A stretch of DNA of 16,056 bases from contig JAQBPZ010000401.1 in assembly GCA_028287225.1 (NCBI GenBank), forward strand, positions 1-16,056, written 5' to 3'. Origin of the DNA: Gemmatimonadota bacterium. Lineage in GTDB: Bacteria; Gemmatimonadota; Gemmatimonadetes; Gemmatimonadales; Gemmatimonadaceae. Below the pieces are notes generated by a model. That model saw only the letters and a list, made by a program, of their open reading frames with translations. It was not told where the DNA came from and searched no databases. This document shows positions 5,815-13,326 of the stretch, piece by piece. A program made the position numbers and the translations under genes. Numbering within the stretch: position 1 is the stretch's first letter; every line of letters begins with the position of its first letter.

Positions 5815-8800
5815 ATGCACGAGATCCAGCCGCGCCTCATCGGCGCCTGTTCCATCGTGATCGGCGACATTGAGCTGACGCCGGGCGCCTCGCACCTGTT
5901 CGCGCTGCTCCTCGCCTTCTCGCTCGCGCCGCGCGATCCCTGGCCCCGGCGTGGCCTCCAGGAGCTGCTCTTCGGCAAGGCGGACGACCGGCTCGCCGCG
6001 CACCGGCTGCGCCAGCTTCTCTACCGGCTGCGGGGGTTCGGGGTCGTGCTCCAGGAGTCGTCCACCGGGGTGATCCGCCTCGCCAACCCCGTCACCGACC
6101 CGCTGGACGTGCTCGACGCCGCGGATCTGGTGGCGCCGCATCCCGCCTCGGTGGGCCTCGATCCGCTGGCCCTCTACGCGCCGCGGATGCCGGCCCCCTT
6201 CCTCGACTGGCTCGACCAGCGCCGCGACGTGCTGCGGACGGCCCTTGCCGCCCGGCGGATGGCCGAGCTGCGCGCGGCCCGTGAGCGCCAGGACTGGTCC
6301 GCCTGCGCTCGGCTCGCCTCCGCGCTCTACGCCATCGATCCGGTGGACGAGGAGATCGTCCTCGCCGTGGCCGAGTCCAACGCGATGCTGGGGCGGCGCG
6401 ACACGGCGCTCGACGCCATCGACCAGCTGCTGCGGGACACGGGCGACACCCTCGACGCCCGTCCGTCGCTCAGGCGGATGCGGACGCGTATCGCGTCCAC
6501 GCGCATCGCGCGGCGCGAGGGCACGCTGCGCGGGCGCGAGGAGTGTCTCGCGTTCCTGGCGGAGCAGTGGGAGCGTGCGACGAGTGGCGGCGGAGGACGG
6601 GTGTGCGCGATCTTCGGGGCGCCTGGCATGGGCAAGAGCCGGGTCGGGGAGACCTTTGCCGCGGCGGTCCGGTTGAGCGGCGGGCAGGTGGTGCAGCATC
6701 GGTGCGATGGCCACGCGCGGCAGTCGCCGCTCGCCCTCTTTTCGCAGCTCGTTCCCGACCTGCGCCGGCGCCGCGGGAGCATCGGGGCGGACCCTGCGCT
6801 GGGCGGTGCGCTGGACCAGCTCGCGCCCGGCCCGACACCGCCGGTGCGGGCGGCCGGCAGCGCGGAGGAGCGGCGCGACGAAGTACGACGCGCCATCGTG
6901 GACCTGCTCGACGCGGTCAGCAGCGAGCAGCCCATGCTCATCGTCGTCGACGACGCGCACCTGCTGGATGAAGCGTCGCGCAGCGTGGTCCGTGACATCG
7001 CCGATTCCACCAACACCGCGCAGGCGCTCGTCGTGCTGCTGTGCCGGCCGAGGCCCGACGGGCAGAGCCTCTTGTCGAGCTCCGCGCGTTTCGGGACGTA
7101 CACCCTGACGCCGTTGAGCGAGCAGGACAGCCGCGCGCTGCTCGCGGAGCTGTCGGAGGCACGGCCGCTCACCGACGCGCAGATCGACTGGGCCATCGCG
7201 CAGGCGGACGGGAATGCCTTCTACCTGCACGCCCTCGCGCAGCATCCATCGGACCACGTGGCGATGCCGGCGCACATCCGCTCGCTGGCCCAGTCGAGCT
7301 ACCTCGGCGTGTCCGTGGACGCGCGGACGGTGCTCGACAGCTGCCTCCTGCTGGATACTCTCGCCTCACCGGCGCGCGTGGCGCGGGTGGCCGGCGTCGA
7401 CGACCGCACCCTGCTCGCCGCCGTGCGCGAGCTGGAGGACGCCGACCTGCTGCGCTACGAGGATGGCATCTTTGCGGGCCCGCACGCGATCATCCGCGAC
7501 GTGCTGGATGACCTGATGCCGTCGGCGTCGCGAGCGCTGTTGAACCATCGCATCGCCGAGCTGCTCTCGGCCGAGTGCGCGGATCCGGCGCGGGCGCGTG
7601 TCGTTGGATGGGCGGCGGTGCGGAGCTGGCTCGCGTGCGGGGATCCGGTCGCGGCGGTGGAGCTCGGGCTTCGAGTGGCGCGTGAGGCGACCGCACTCGG
7701 GGAGCCAGGAGCAGGGGCGATACTGCTTAGTCACATTCCCCGCGAGCTACTAACTTCTGGCGCTCAGCGTACTGTACTTGACGCCATCATCGAGATGGCG
7801 GACGCAGGCAAATGCTTGGCACTCACGGCCGACTGCCTAGTTGAGCGCGGCGCCCTCGCGGTGCAGTTAGGCGAAGATCGCTCAAGCGCGGCTAGCTTCG
7901 CTAATCGTTTGGCGCATACACGGCATTTCGCCGGTAAAGCTTTTGACTCGTCGTCGTCGGAAGCAATTGCACTGGACGAGAGGCTCGCCGCCTCGGTCCG
8001 CGCAGACGCCATCGCGCGCATTCTCGTCGATGCAGACACGCATTTCGACCAGCCGCGCGCCAACCATGCCTACGCGATACTCTCGACTCTTGAGGACAGC
8101 GAGCGCGAGTGGCAGCCTTCTGCTCTTCGTGCTGAACTCGTATACCACACCACATTTGGTTGCGCGCAGCGGGCCCTATCATCTGTGTGGGAGCTTTTGG
8201 CGGCAGCTCGCGAACTTACGCTTGCCCAAGACTCCCGGAGATCGTACTCGTACGCCGTATTCGCCCTAGTTCGTCTCGGACGCTACGCAGAATGTGTTGA
8301 TCTAGCTGAGAGTGCCTGGACGAGGATGCAACAGCTAAATCATCTAACCGCCGCGGAGTATTTCGGTGGACTAGCAGCAGAGGCTCACATCAACCTCGGC
8401 AACTTCGCCGCAGCCGAGCGAATGCTCCGACACATCCGCGAATCCGCTCTCCGCCATGGCGCGCCTGAGCCGACGCCAGTTTCCGGCGTGACATCTATCG
8501 ATTTGTTGCTCGGCCTCGCTACAGGAGACGTTGCTCGCGCCGAGCGCGCAGTTCATGATACTCGTGCTGCGCCCGAGTGGCTTACCACTCCACGACTGCG
8601 AGAGATTTGGCTCTCCCACGCACTACTCGTCGCTCAGATGCGCGGGGACAATGGTAGCCTCGCAGAACAAGCGGAGCTGGCAACGTTGTTCGCGCAGGGC
8701 AGCACTTTCGGCGCGCAGGACTCGGCCGCGGAGTGTCTGTGGCACCTTCGCAGACAGTCAGGAGATGAGGCTGGAGCGTCTCACTTGCTGCGCAACTATC

Positions 8801-8937
8801 TCAAGAATCGACGCGAGATCGGCCCTCCAGAATGGCTGCTTCGTGAAACGACATCCGCAGATCAAGTCTGGGCCGAACTGGAACTCGTCGAGGACTCCAG
8901 AGCCGATACCAACCCGGCGATTCGAACTAAGCGCTAA
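5815..8937 (+). CDS. BTAD/AAA-type large transcriptional regulator (SARP-LAL-like), mosaic composition
   Basis: A 1040-residue cytoplasmic regulator if started at ATG 5815; a GTG at 5767 in the same frame is an alternative. Domains in order: a short winged-helix DNA-binding region (about 1-85, ending LYRLRGFGVVLQE..TGVIRL); a bacterial transcriptional activator domain (about 90-215, with FLDWLDQRRDVLRTALAARR and ALYAIDPVDEEIVLAVAE); an AAA_16-like ATPase with Walker A GAPGMGKS (268-275) and Walker B MLIVVDDAH (374-382); then a long alpha-helical, TPR-like C-terminus to the end. Such proteins sense a signal through the helical part and activate target promoters. Codon use changes abruptly near residue 635 (about base 7715): upstream is about 80% GC in a counted 60-base sample and downstream about 50%, with TTA, CTA and AGT codons. 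The reading frame stays intact across this point. The stop overlaps the convergent HD-GYP stop by 3 bases. Confidence 0.85.
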   Translation: MHEIQPRLIGACSIVIGDIELTPGASHLFALLLAFSLAPRDPWPRRGLQELLFGKADDRLAAHRLRQLLYRLRGFGVVLQESSTGVIRLANPVTDPLDVLDAADLVAPHPASVGLDPLALYAPRMPAPFLDWLDQRRDVLRTALAARRMAELRAARERQDWSACARLASALYAIDPVDEEIVLAVAESNAMLGRRDTALDAIDQLLRDTGDTLDARPSLRRMRTRIASTRIARREGTLRGREECLAFLAEQWERATSGGGGRVCAIFGAPGMGKSRVGETFAAAVRLSGGQVVQHRCDGHARQSPLALFSQLVPDLRRRRGSIGADPALGGALDQLAPGPTPPVRAAGSAEERRDEVRRAIVDLLDAVSSEQPMLIVVDDAHLLDEASRSVVRDIADSTNTAQALVVLLCRPRPDGQSLLSSSARFGTYTLTPLSEQDSRALLAELSEARPLTDAQIDWAIAQADGNAFYLHALAQHPSDHVAMPAHIRSLAQSSYLGVSVDARTVLDSCLLLDTLASPARVARVAGVDDRTLLAAVRELEDADLLRYEDGIFAGPHAIIRDVLDDLMPSASRALLNHRIAELLSAECADPARARVVGWAAVRSWLACGDPVAAVELGLRVAREATALGEPGAGAILLSHIPRELLTSGAQRTVLDAIIEMADAGKCLALTADCLVERGALAVQLGEDRSSAASFANRLAHTRHFAGKAFDSSSSEAIALDERLAASVRADAIARILVDADTHFDQPRANHAYAILSTLEDSEREWQPSALRAELVYHTTFGCAQRALSSVWELLAAARELTLAQDSRRSYSYAVFALVRLGRYAECVDLAESAWTRMQQLNHLTAAEYFGGLAAEAHINLGNFAAAERMLRHIRESALRHGAPEPTPVSGVTSIDLLLGLATGDVARAERAVHDTRAAPEWLTTPRLREIWLSHALLVAQMRGDNGSLAEQAELATLFAQGSTFGAQDSAAECLWHLRRQSGDEAGASHLLRNYLKNRREIGPPEWLLRETTSADQVWAELELVEDSRADTNPAIRTKR

Positions 8938-10427
8938 CGATCGTTCGAGACACGATGCGCAATCCTTTTCGCGAGCGTCCGACTCGCTCCAACAACCTCA
9001 ACGGTCGTGGACCCGGCGAGCGCCATCTCATGTCCTCTTATTGACGGGTGTGCCGGAACAAACAACTGACGCCATATCGGCGAAGACAAGATTGAATCCG
9101 CAATCGCCGGATCAAACTGCTCGCCCCGACGCCGAACGATCTCTGCGCGCACGACCTCTTCCGAGAGCGGGCCACGGTACGGACGCGCCGTCGTCATCGC
9201 ATCGATCGTATCCGCGAACATGATGATACGGCTAGCCAGCGGAATCAAATCACCAGCGAGACCATCGGGGTACCCCGTACCATCCCAATTCTCGTGGTGA
9301 TGGCGAACAGGGCCAACAAACTGCTGCAACCTAGTCATCGTCGCAACCAGATTGGCGCCATCGATTGGATGTTCACGCATCAGCGCCCACTCGTCAGGTG
9401 AGAGCTTCTCTTCCTTCGTCAAGATCTTGCCATACTTCTCGTGGATCTTGCCTACGTCGTGAAGTAATGCAGACGTGCTGACGTGCTCTACCTCTCGCTC
9501 TGAAAGCCCGAGTGCGCGGGCGATGAGCATCGCGTAATGCTGGACTCGGCGAGAGTGGCCGGACGTATATGGGTCTCTCGCTTCAATTGACTTGATCATG
9601 AGCTCGAGAAGTTCGCGATTCGTGGTCTCGAGGTCGAGCGTGGTCTTAATCGTATGCCGGTAACCCAAGATCGGCACCCAAACGAGGCACGCCCCAATCG
9701 GACCGTACGCGACGTAAACCCAAGCGAAGAGGAAAACGATGGGTGCGGCGAGGAGCTCAAGGGCGAGGCCCGGAAGGTGATTCTCCCGCCAGACCGCCAT
9801 GACCGTGCGATCGCTATGAAGTGCGATCACGGTGCTGAGCAGCATCATGTTGACAGCAAAAACCACGAAGAATGCCGCGATCGCTGGCATTCCGTTGATT
9901 TGAGTTACGTCTGCAAACGAGATCGGTGGTTGCCCGTGCTGCGGAAGGAATCCCGTCCCGCCTACTGCGCGGTACACAAGAATGGTACTTCCGAACATCG
10001 CCACGAAGAGAGCAATGTTGAACGTCGACTTCACGAACGCTCGGCGTGAGTAGATCGCTTCGATCAGCTTGGCGCCCGCGATTGCAGCGAGGACCACCCA
10101 GTTAGGAACAACCAGGGCCATCGCGGTGAACGGGATAAATGCGATTGATGCTGCGGCGGATCGCGGCAGCATGAATTGCCAGGCTTCCGCCATCAACGCC
10201 AAGGTCCCAAGCAGGAGAACAGCTTGGACCGATCCTTCGTGCACTGCGGGGTCAGCGCGGAATACAAGCCAGAAGAGCAGAATGGCGGCCGCTGCAACGA
10301 AGCCGACAAACACAGCAGCACGCACCTGCCTCTCCACCGCTTTGTTGCGGTTTGGATGCATTGCGCCCACCATTGTGATCGACCCGGTATCTCGAGCAGC
10401 GTCCATGGTTCTTTCGGGGGAAGTCAT
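8934..10427 (-). CDS. Membrane-anchored HD-GYP domain protein (probable c-di-GMP phosphodiesterase)
   Basis: HD-GYP enzymes hydrolyse cyclic di-GMP to linear pGpG or GMP. With start ATG 10427 the protein has 497 residues; GTG 10451 and ATG 10406 are alternatives. The N-terminal half has about seven or eight hydrophobic helices (from about residue 36, e.g. VRAAVFVGFVAAAAILLFWL, to about 255, CLVWVPILGY), then a linker helix TTNRELLELMIKSIEARDPY. The catalytic domain carries the signature residues: HSRRV, LLHDVGK (His323, Asp324, Lys327), REHP, the HHHENWDGTGYP block ending in GYP, and FADTIDAM. All HD-GYP metal and substrate motifs appear intact. The membrane half resembles a MASE-like sensor but I cannot name the family. 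It lies wholly in the low-GC block, is convergent with the regulator (stops overlap) and follows a 39-codon ORF by 60 bases. Confidence 0.9.
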   Translation of the reverse strand: MTSPERTMDAARDTGSITMVGAMHPNRNKAVERQVRAAVFVGFVAAAAILLFWLVFRADPAVHEGSVQAVLLLGTLALMAEAWQFMLPRSAAASIAFIPFTAMALVVPNWVVLAAIAGAKLIEAIYSRRAFVKSTFNIALFVAMFGSTILVYRAVGGTGFLPQHGQPPISFADVTQINGMPAIAAFFVVFAVNMMLLSTVIALHSDRTVMAVWRENHLPGLALELLAAPIVFLFAWVYVAYGPIGACLVWVPILGYRHTIKTTLDLETTNRELLELMIKSIEARDPYTSGHSRRVQHYAMLIARALGLSEREVEHVSTSALLHDVGKIHEKYGKILTKEEKLSPDEWALMREHPIDGANLVATMTRLQQFVGPVRHHHENWDGTGYPDGLAGDLIPLASRIIMFADTIDAMTTARPYRGPLSEEVVRAEIVRRRGEQFDPAIADSILSSPIWRQLFVPAHPSIRGHEMALAGSTTVEVVGASRTLAKRIAHRVSNDR

Positions 10428-10471
10428 GAATAACAACCCGTGTGCGGGCACCCTACTGGAGCTCGACTGGC

Positions 10472-10495
10472 TTAAACCCTTACGGGTTTAAACCC
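10472..10495. promoter_or_regulatory. Three half-sites TTAAACCC in palindromic array
   Basis: TTAAACCC (10472-10479), TTAC, GGGTTTAA (10484-10491), overlapping GGGTTTAAACCC (10484-10495). On the minus strand this gives an 8-bp stem with a GTAA (GNRA-type) tetraloop lying across the stop codon of the small peptide ORF and ahead of the HD-GYP start. It may be an RNA hairpin or a protein-binding site; there is no T-tract for termination. Confidence 0.45.
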
Positions 10496-10607
10496 ATGAT
10501 CCGAATCCCGTCTTGCTCTGCGTCTCGATGGTCGAACCCATACTGCTCGAGGTCGAAAGACCCATCAAAAGCGCAAACAGATCGTAGATAAAGCTCGGAA
10601 TAGGCAT
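10488..10607 (-). CDS. 39-residue peptide ORF with strong Shine-Dalgarno, unknown function
   Basis: This ORF is too short for ordinary gene calling, but it has the best ribosome-binding site next to a start codon in the window. GGGAGGTGA (10621-10613) precedes ATG (10607-10605), with GGAGG 8 bases before the start. That site pairs with the 3' end of 16S rRNA, while neighbouring genes mostly lack one. The peptide starts MPIPSFIYDLFALLMGL (hydrophobic, no basic residues), continues with a Ser/Thr-rich stretch STSSSMGS, and ends TQSKTGFGSWV. It has no Cys, so it is not a lipoprotein or lanthipeptide. It could be a signalling peptide, a short membrane protein or a regulatory leader for the HD-GYP gene 60 bases downstream. 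Its composition matches the low-GC block. I recognise no family. The strand is supported by the site and the frame; the overlapping longer frame on this strand has no such signal. Confidence 0.5.
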   Translation of the reverse strand: MPIPSFIYDLFALLMGLSTSSSMGSTIETQSKTGFGSWV

Positions 10608-10612
10608 TGGCG

Positions 10613-10621
10613 TCACCTCCC
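10613..10621 (-). promoter_or_regulatory. Ribosome binding site of the 39-codon ORF
   Basis: GGGAGGTGA on the minus strand, 5 bases from ATG 10607. It decides the start of the small ORF and is the main argument that the ORF is translated. GGAGGTGA is complementary to the usual 16S rRNA end TCACCTCC. Confidence 0.65.
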
Positions 10622-10817
10622 TGGGGTTGGTCGCCGCGGGGATCGCTCCCTCGCGTGACCGGCTGGAAATCAGGTTGGCTCCGCTCGTCCTGCTTCAATG
10701 TCCTTAGTCGCTTCGCTCCGCTACACTCGTGTCGAAGTAGCTCCAGGTAGGGATACCACGCGCACAACTTCGCTGGTTGTCTTGCGGTCTTGCGGCGCTA
10801 TTTCCTGCGTCCTGCTC

Positions 10818-11606
10818 CTACAACTCCACCCACCGATTCGTCGCATCGAGCACCGCGAGCACCGAGGCCGTCTCGATGCCGTCGCGGATCTCCGCACTGC
10901 CCGTCAAGAGCGCCGACTCGCGGCCGAACCGCGTCGTCAGCGCCACGAACACGAACTGCCGGTCGAACGCGTCGATCACGCGCGCACCCTCGAACGCCAG
11001 CGCACGCCCCTCGGCGTCGGCCTGCAGCACGGCGGCGATCGTCGCCCGCGCGGCGGTCTCGGTGCGGAGACGATCCGTCTCCAGCCCCTGCGCCTCACCC
11101 ACGTACACGTCCTCACCGTTGCGCAGCGTCACGCGGCAGCTCATGCCGCTCGCACGCGACCGGCGCACCTCCACATCCTCGAAGTACAGGCGGCGCTTCG
11201 TGCTCCGCGTCGGCATCGGCAGCGGGGCCTCGTCGGGGGACGGAACGGCGGGCATCGCGAGCCCGGGCGTGTAGCGCGCCGCGCGGATCGCCTCGGCCGC
11301 CGGTCCCTCGCTCGTCGCCACCGAGATCTTCTTGTGGCTCACCCGCATCCCCAGGTTCGCGAGCAGCGCGCTCTCCACGTTGCGCACCGTCTGCTTCGGC
11401 GACACCTCCGTCGTCGTCAGGATGTGCACCTCCGTCACCTCGCCGTTGCTGCCGGCGATGACGCGCGCGTTCAGCACCCCGGGCAGGGTGAGCAGCAGCT
11501 CCTCCGCCCGCTCGATCGGGAGCACGCTCCCGGCTATGGAAGACACGTCATCTCCCACGCGCGATGCTCCAGGCGGGGTGGTCGATAGCTTCGCCGACAC
11601 CGTCAA
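10818..11606 (-). CDS. Two-domain conserved hypothetical protein
   Basis: About 262 residues from a TTG at 11606; a GTG at 11546 preceded by GGGAG at suitable spacing is a good alternative and would give 242 residues. Domain 1 (about 30-102) has an alpha/beta pattern: ERAEELLLTLPGVLNARVI, then EVTEVHILTT, SPKQTVRNVESALLANLGM, ending HKKISVA. This resembles small ferredoxin-fold-like domains in uncharacterised proteins. A Pro-rich linker follows (about 114-133). Domain 2 (about 137-262) alternates strands and a long helix: RRLYFEDVEVRR, GMSCRVTLRNGEDVYVGEA, LRTETAARATIAAVLQ, and a C-terminal strand-helix. No catalytic motif is seen and no function is proposed. It follows the sigma-54 activator on the same strand after 127 bases, with high GC like its other neighbours. 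Confidence 0.75.
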   Translation of the reverse strand: MTVSAKLSTTPPGASRVGDDVSSIAGSVLPIERAEELLLTLPGVLNARVIAGSNGEVTEVHILTTTEVSPKQTVRNVESALLANLGMRVSHKKISVATSEGPAAEAIRAARYTPGLAMPAVPSPDEAPLPMPTRSTKRRLYFEDVEVRRSRASGMSCRVTLRNGEDVYVGEAQGLETDRLRTETAARATIAAVLQADAEGRALAFEGARVIDAFDRQFVFVALTTRFGRESALLTGSAEIRDGIETASVLAVLDATNRWVEL

Positions 11607-11677
11607 TGTTCCCTGGCTCTAGTGTCCGTGGAAGCCGACCGCTCAGGCGGGTCGCCGATGCCTCGGCGCGCGACGTG

Positions 11678-11695
11678 CCGTCATCGGCGCGTCAT
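11678..11695 (-). promoter_or_regulatory. Pair of ATGACGC-type heptamers upstream of the hypothetical gene
   Basis: On the minus strand ATGACGC (11695-11689) and ATGACGG (11684-11678) are spaced 11 bp, the same word and spacing as upstream of the BTAD regulator gene. They lie about 75 bases before the start of the gene ending at 10818. A possible promoter lies just upstream (TTGACT 11741-11736, 17 bases, AAGATT 11718-11713), which would put the repeats just after the transcription start, a position that suits repression better than activation. Confidence 0.35.
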
Positions 11696-11733
11696 TGCGG
11701 TAGGTCGTTGCCAATCTTTCACTTGTTCGCACT

Positions 11734-13326
11734 CTAGTCAAGCGAATACTCCAGCTCCGGAAGCCGGTATTCCTTGATCTTCCGGTACAGCGTGCGCTCG
11801 CCGATCCCCAGGAGATCCGCCGCCTTCCGGCGGTTCCCCCGCGTCTCCTTCAGCGCTGCCTCGATCACCGCCCGCTCGACCTCCGTCATCCGGGTCCCGG
11901 GCGCTATCGTCACGACGTTCGGCGGAGGGCTTTCGTCACGTGGCCCGATCGCCGCCACGGGGGGCGCCACCGGCTCCCCACCCCCCCGAACATCGGCTGG
12001 CACCACCTCCCCGATGAACCCCCGCTGCCCCAGGGCCCCCAGCGGCGCGGCCGGCCGGTCGTCGTCCATCCGCCGCCGCAGCTCCTCCACCTGGAGCTTC
12101 AGCTCCAGCAGGCTGCGCAGGATGAACTCCAGCTCCCGTCCCTCCCCCGCCCGGCCCGCATCCCGGACCATCGGCCCCACATGCACCGGAAGGTTGCGGC
12201 CCCCGCGCCCCTGCCGGATCTCGCGCGGCAGGTCGTCCGGGCCGATCTCCTGGCCATGCGAGAGCACCACCATGCTCTCCACCAGGTTCCGCAGCTCCCG
12301 CACGTTGCCCGGCCACGGATACTCCATGAGCATCTGCATCGCCTCGCCATTGATGCCGAGGAATGGGCGGTCGTGCTGCTGCGTGAAGTCGCGGATGAAC
12401 CGGCGCACCAGCAGCGGGATGTCGCTCGAACGCTCCCGCAGCGGGGGGAGATAGATGTTCAGGACGTTCAGCCGGTAGTAGAGGTCCGCCCGGAAGCTCC
12501 CCTCCTCCACGTGCTCGCGCAGCGGACGGTTGGTGGCCGTCACCACGCGCACGTTCACCTTGATCGACTGGACCCCGCCCACCCGCGTCAGCTCGCGCTC
12601 CTCGAGCACGCGCAGGAGCTTCACCTGGGTCGACGGCGGGATCTCCCCGATCTCGTCGAGGAACAGGGTGCCCCCGTCCGCCAGCTCGAACCGCCCCAGC
12701 CGCCGCTCGGCGGCCCCGGTAAAGGCCCCCTTCTCGTGACCGAACAGCTCGCTCTCGAGCAGGCTCTCCGGCAGCGCGCCCACGTTGACGGCGATGAACG
12801 GGCGGTTGCGCCGCGGGCCGAGGAGCGCGAGCCCCCGCGCGACGAGCTCCTTGCCGGTGCCGCTCTCGCCCTCCACGAGCACGGTGCTCGACACCGGCGC
12901 CATCTGCTCCACCTTCACCATGACCTCGCGAAGCGGCTCGCTCTCGCCGATCAGCCCCGTGGCCTCCTGGAGCGCATGCCGCTCCAGGAGCCGACGGATC
13001 CCCAGCTCCACGTCCTCCACCGCCACGGGCTTCACCCACAGCTCCACGAACCCCATCGCGCGCAGGCGCTCGCGCTGGCCGGGCTCGTCGCCGTCCATCA
13101 GCCCCGCCACCGGGGTGCCGGACCAGAGCTGCTCGCGCAGCAGGCCCACGTTCGACGGGTCGGTGAGGTCGCCGGTGATGAGGATCAGGTTCGGGTGCTC
13201 GCGACGGATCTCGGCGCGCACGTCATCGAGCGGGCTGACGAGCGCCGTCCGGATTCCCGCCGCCTCGAGACGCGCGTTGAGCCGGACCGCGGGCTCCACG
13301 TCATGCAGGGTGATGAGGACGGTCAT
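11734..13326 (-). CDS. Sigma-54-dependent Fis-family activator with degenerate receiver
   Basis: A 530-residue NtrC-type activator that would open sigma-54 promoters. The start is ATG 13326-13324, overlapping the upstream stop as ATGA. Residues 1-115 fold like a response-regulator receiver, but when aligned by eye the acidic pair is replaced (ITLHD), the phosphoacceptor position is Thr51 (LILITGD) and the switch Thr is lost; only the Lys of VKP (Lys99) remains. The AAA+ domain is complete: Walker A GESGTGKE (153-160), GAFTGA (200-205), Walker B GTLFLDE (219-225), and arginine-rich FRADLYYRLNV. A long linker (about 372-475) contains a coiled coil (LELKLQVEELRRRM). The Fis-type helix-turn-helix is at about 491-520 (GNRRKAADLLGIGERTLYRK). 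It sits last in an apparent gcvT > mog > regulator transcription unit. Phosphorylation-independent control is inferred. Confidence 0.93.
   Translation of the reverse strand: MTVLITLHDVEPAVRLNARLEAAGIRTALVSPLDDVRAEIRREHPNLILITGDLTDPSNVGLLREQLWSGTPVAGLMDGDEPGQRERLRAMGFVELWVKPVAVEDVELGIRRLLERHALQEATGLIGESEPLREVMVKVEQMAPVSSTVLVEGESGTGKELVARGLALLGPRRNRPFIAVNVGALPESLLESELFGHEKGAFTGAAERRLGRFELADGGTLFLDEIGEIPPSTQVKLLRVLEERELTRVGGVQSIKVNVRVVTATNRPLREHVEEGSFRADLYYRLNVLNIYLPPLRERSSDIPLLVRRFIRDFTQQHDRPFLGINGEAMQMLMEYPWPGNVRELRNLVESMVVLSHGQEIGPDDLPREIRQGRGGRNLPVHVGPMVRDAGRAGEGRELEFILRSLLELKLQVEELRRRMDDDRPAAPLGALGQRGFIGEVVPADVRGGGEPVAPPVAAIGPRDESPPPNVVTIAPGTRMTEVERAVIEAALKETRGNRRKAADLLGIGERTLYRKIKEYRLPELEYSLD

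Larger units (their letters stand above)
7715..10610. other. Low-GC block of foreign-like composition
   Basis: Counts on sample lines give 30/60 G+C at 8281-8340 and 29/60 at 9841-9900, against 48/60 at 6781-6840. The block starts inside the regulator gene, covers the whole convergent HD-GYP gene and the small peptide ORF, and ends near 10610, where GC rises again. No integrase, IS, tRNA or direct repeats are visible at the edges. Horizontal acquisition by homologous or illegitimate recombination is inferred; edges are approximate. Confidence 0.65.

Noticed and set aside
4975..7275. A 766-codon open frame on the minus strand
   Set aside because: It runs antisense to the BTAD regulator and the repeat region; its composition (Arg, Ala, Pro, Gly) has no domain pattern.
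10500..10560. A tRNA or tRNA fragment as integration site (GGTTCGACC seen on the minus strand)
   Set aside because: The flanking bases do not form a T-arm stem and no acceptor, D or anticodon arms are present.
10480..10767. A 95-codon minus-strand frame overlapping the small peptide ORF
   Set aside because: It has no ribosome-binding site, hydrophilic mixed composition and no recognisable pattern; the overlapping 39-codon frame has a strong site.
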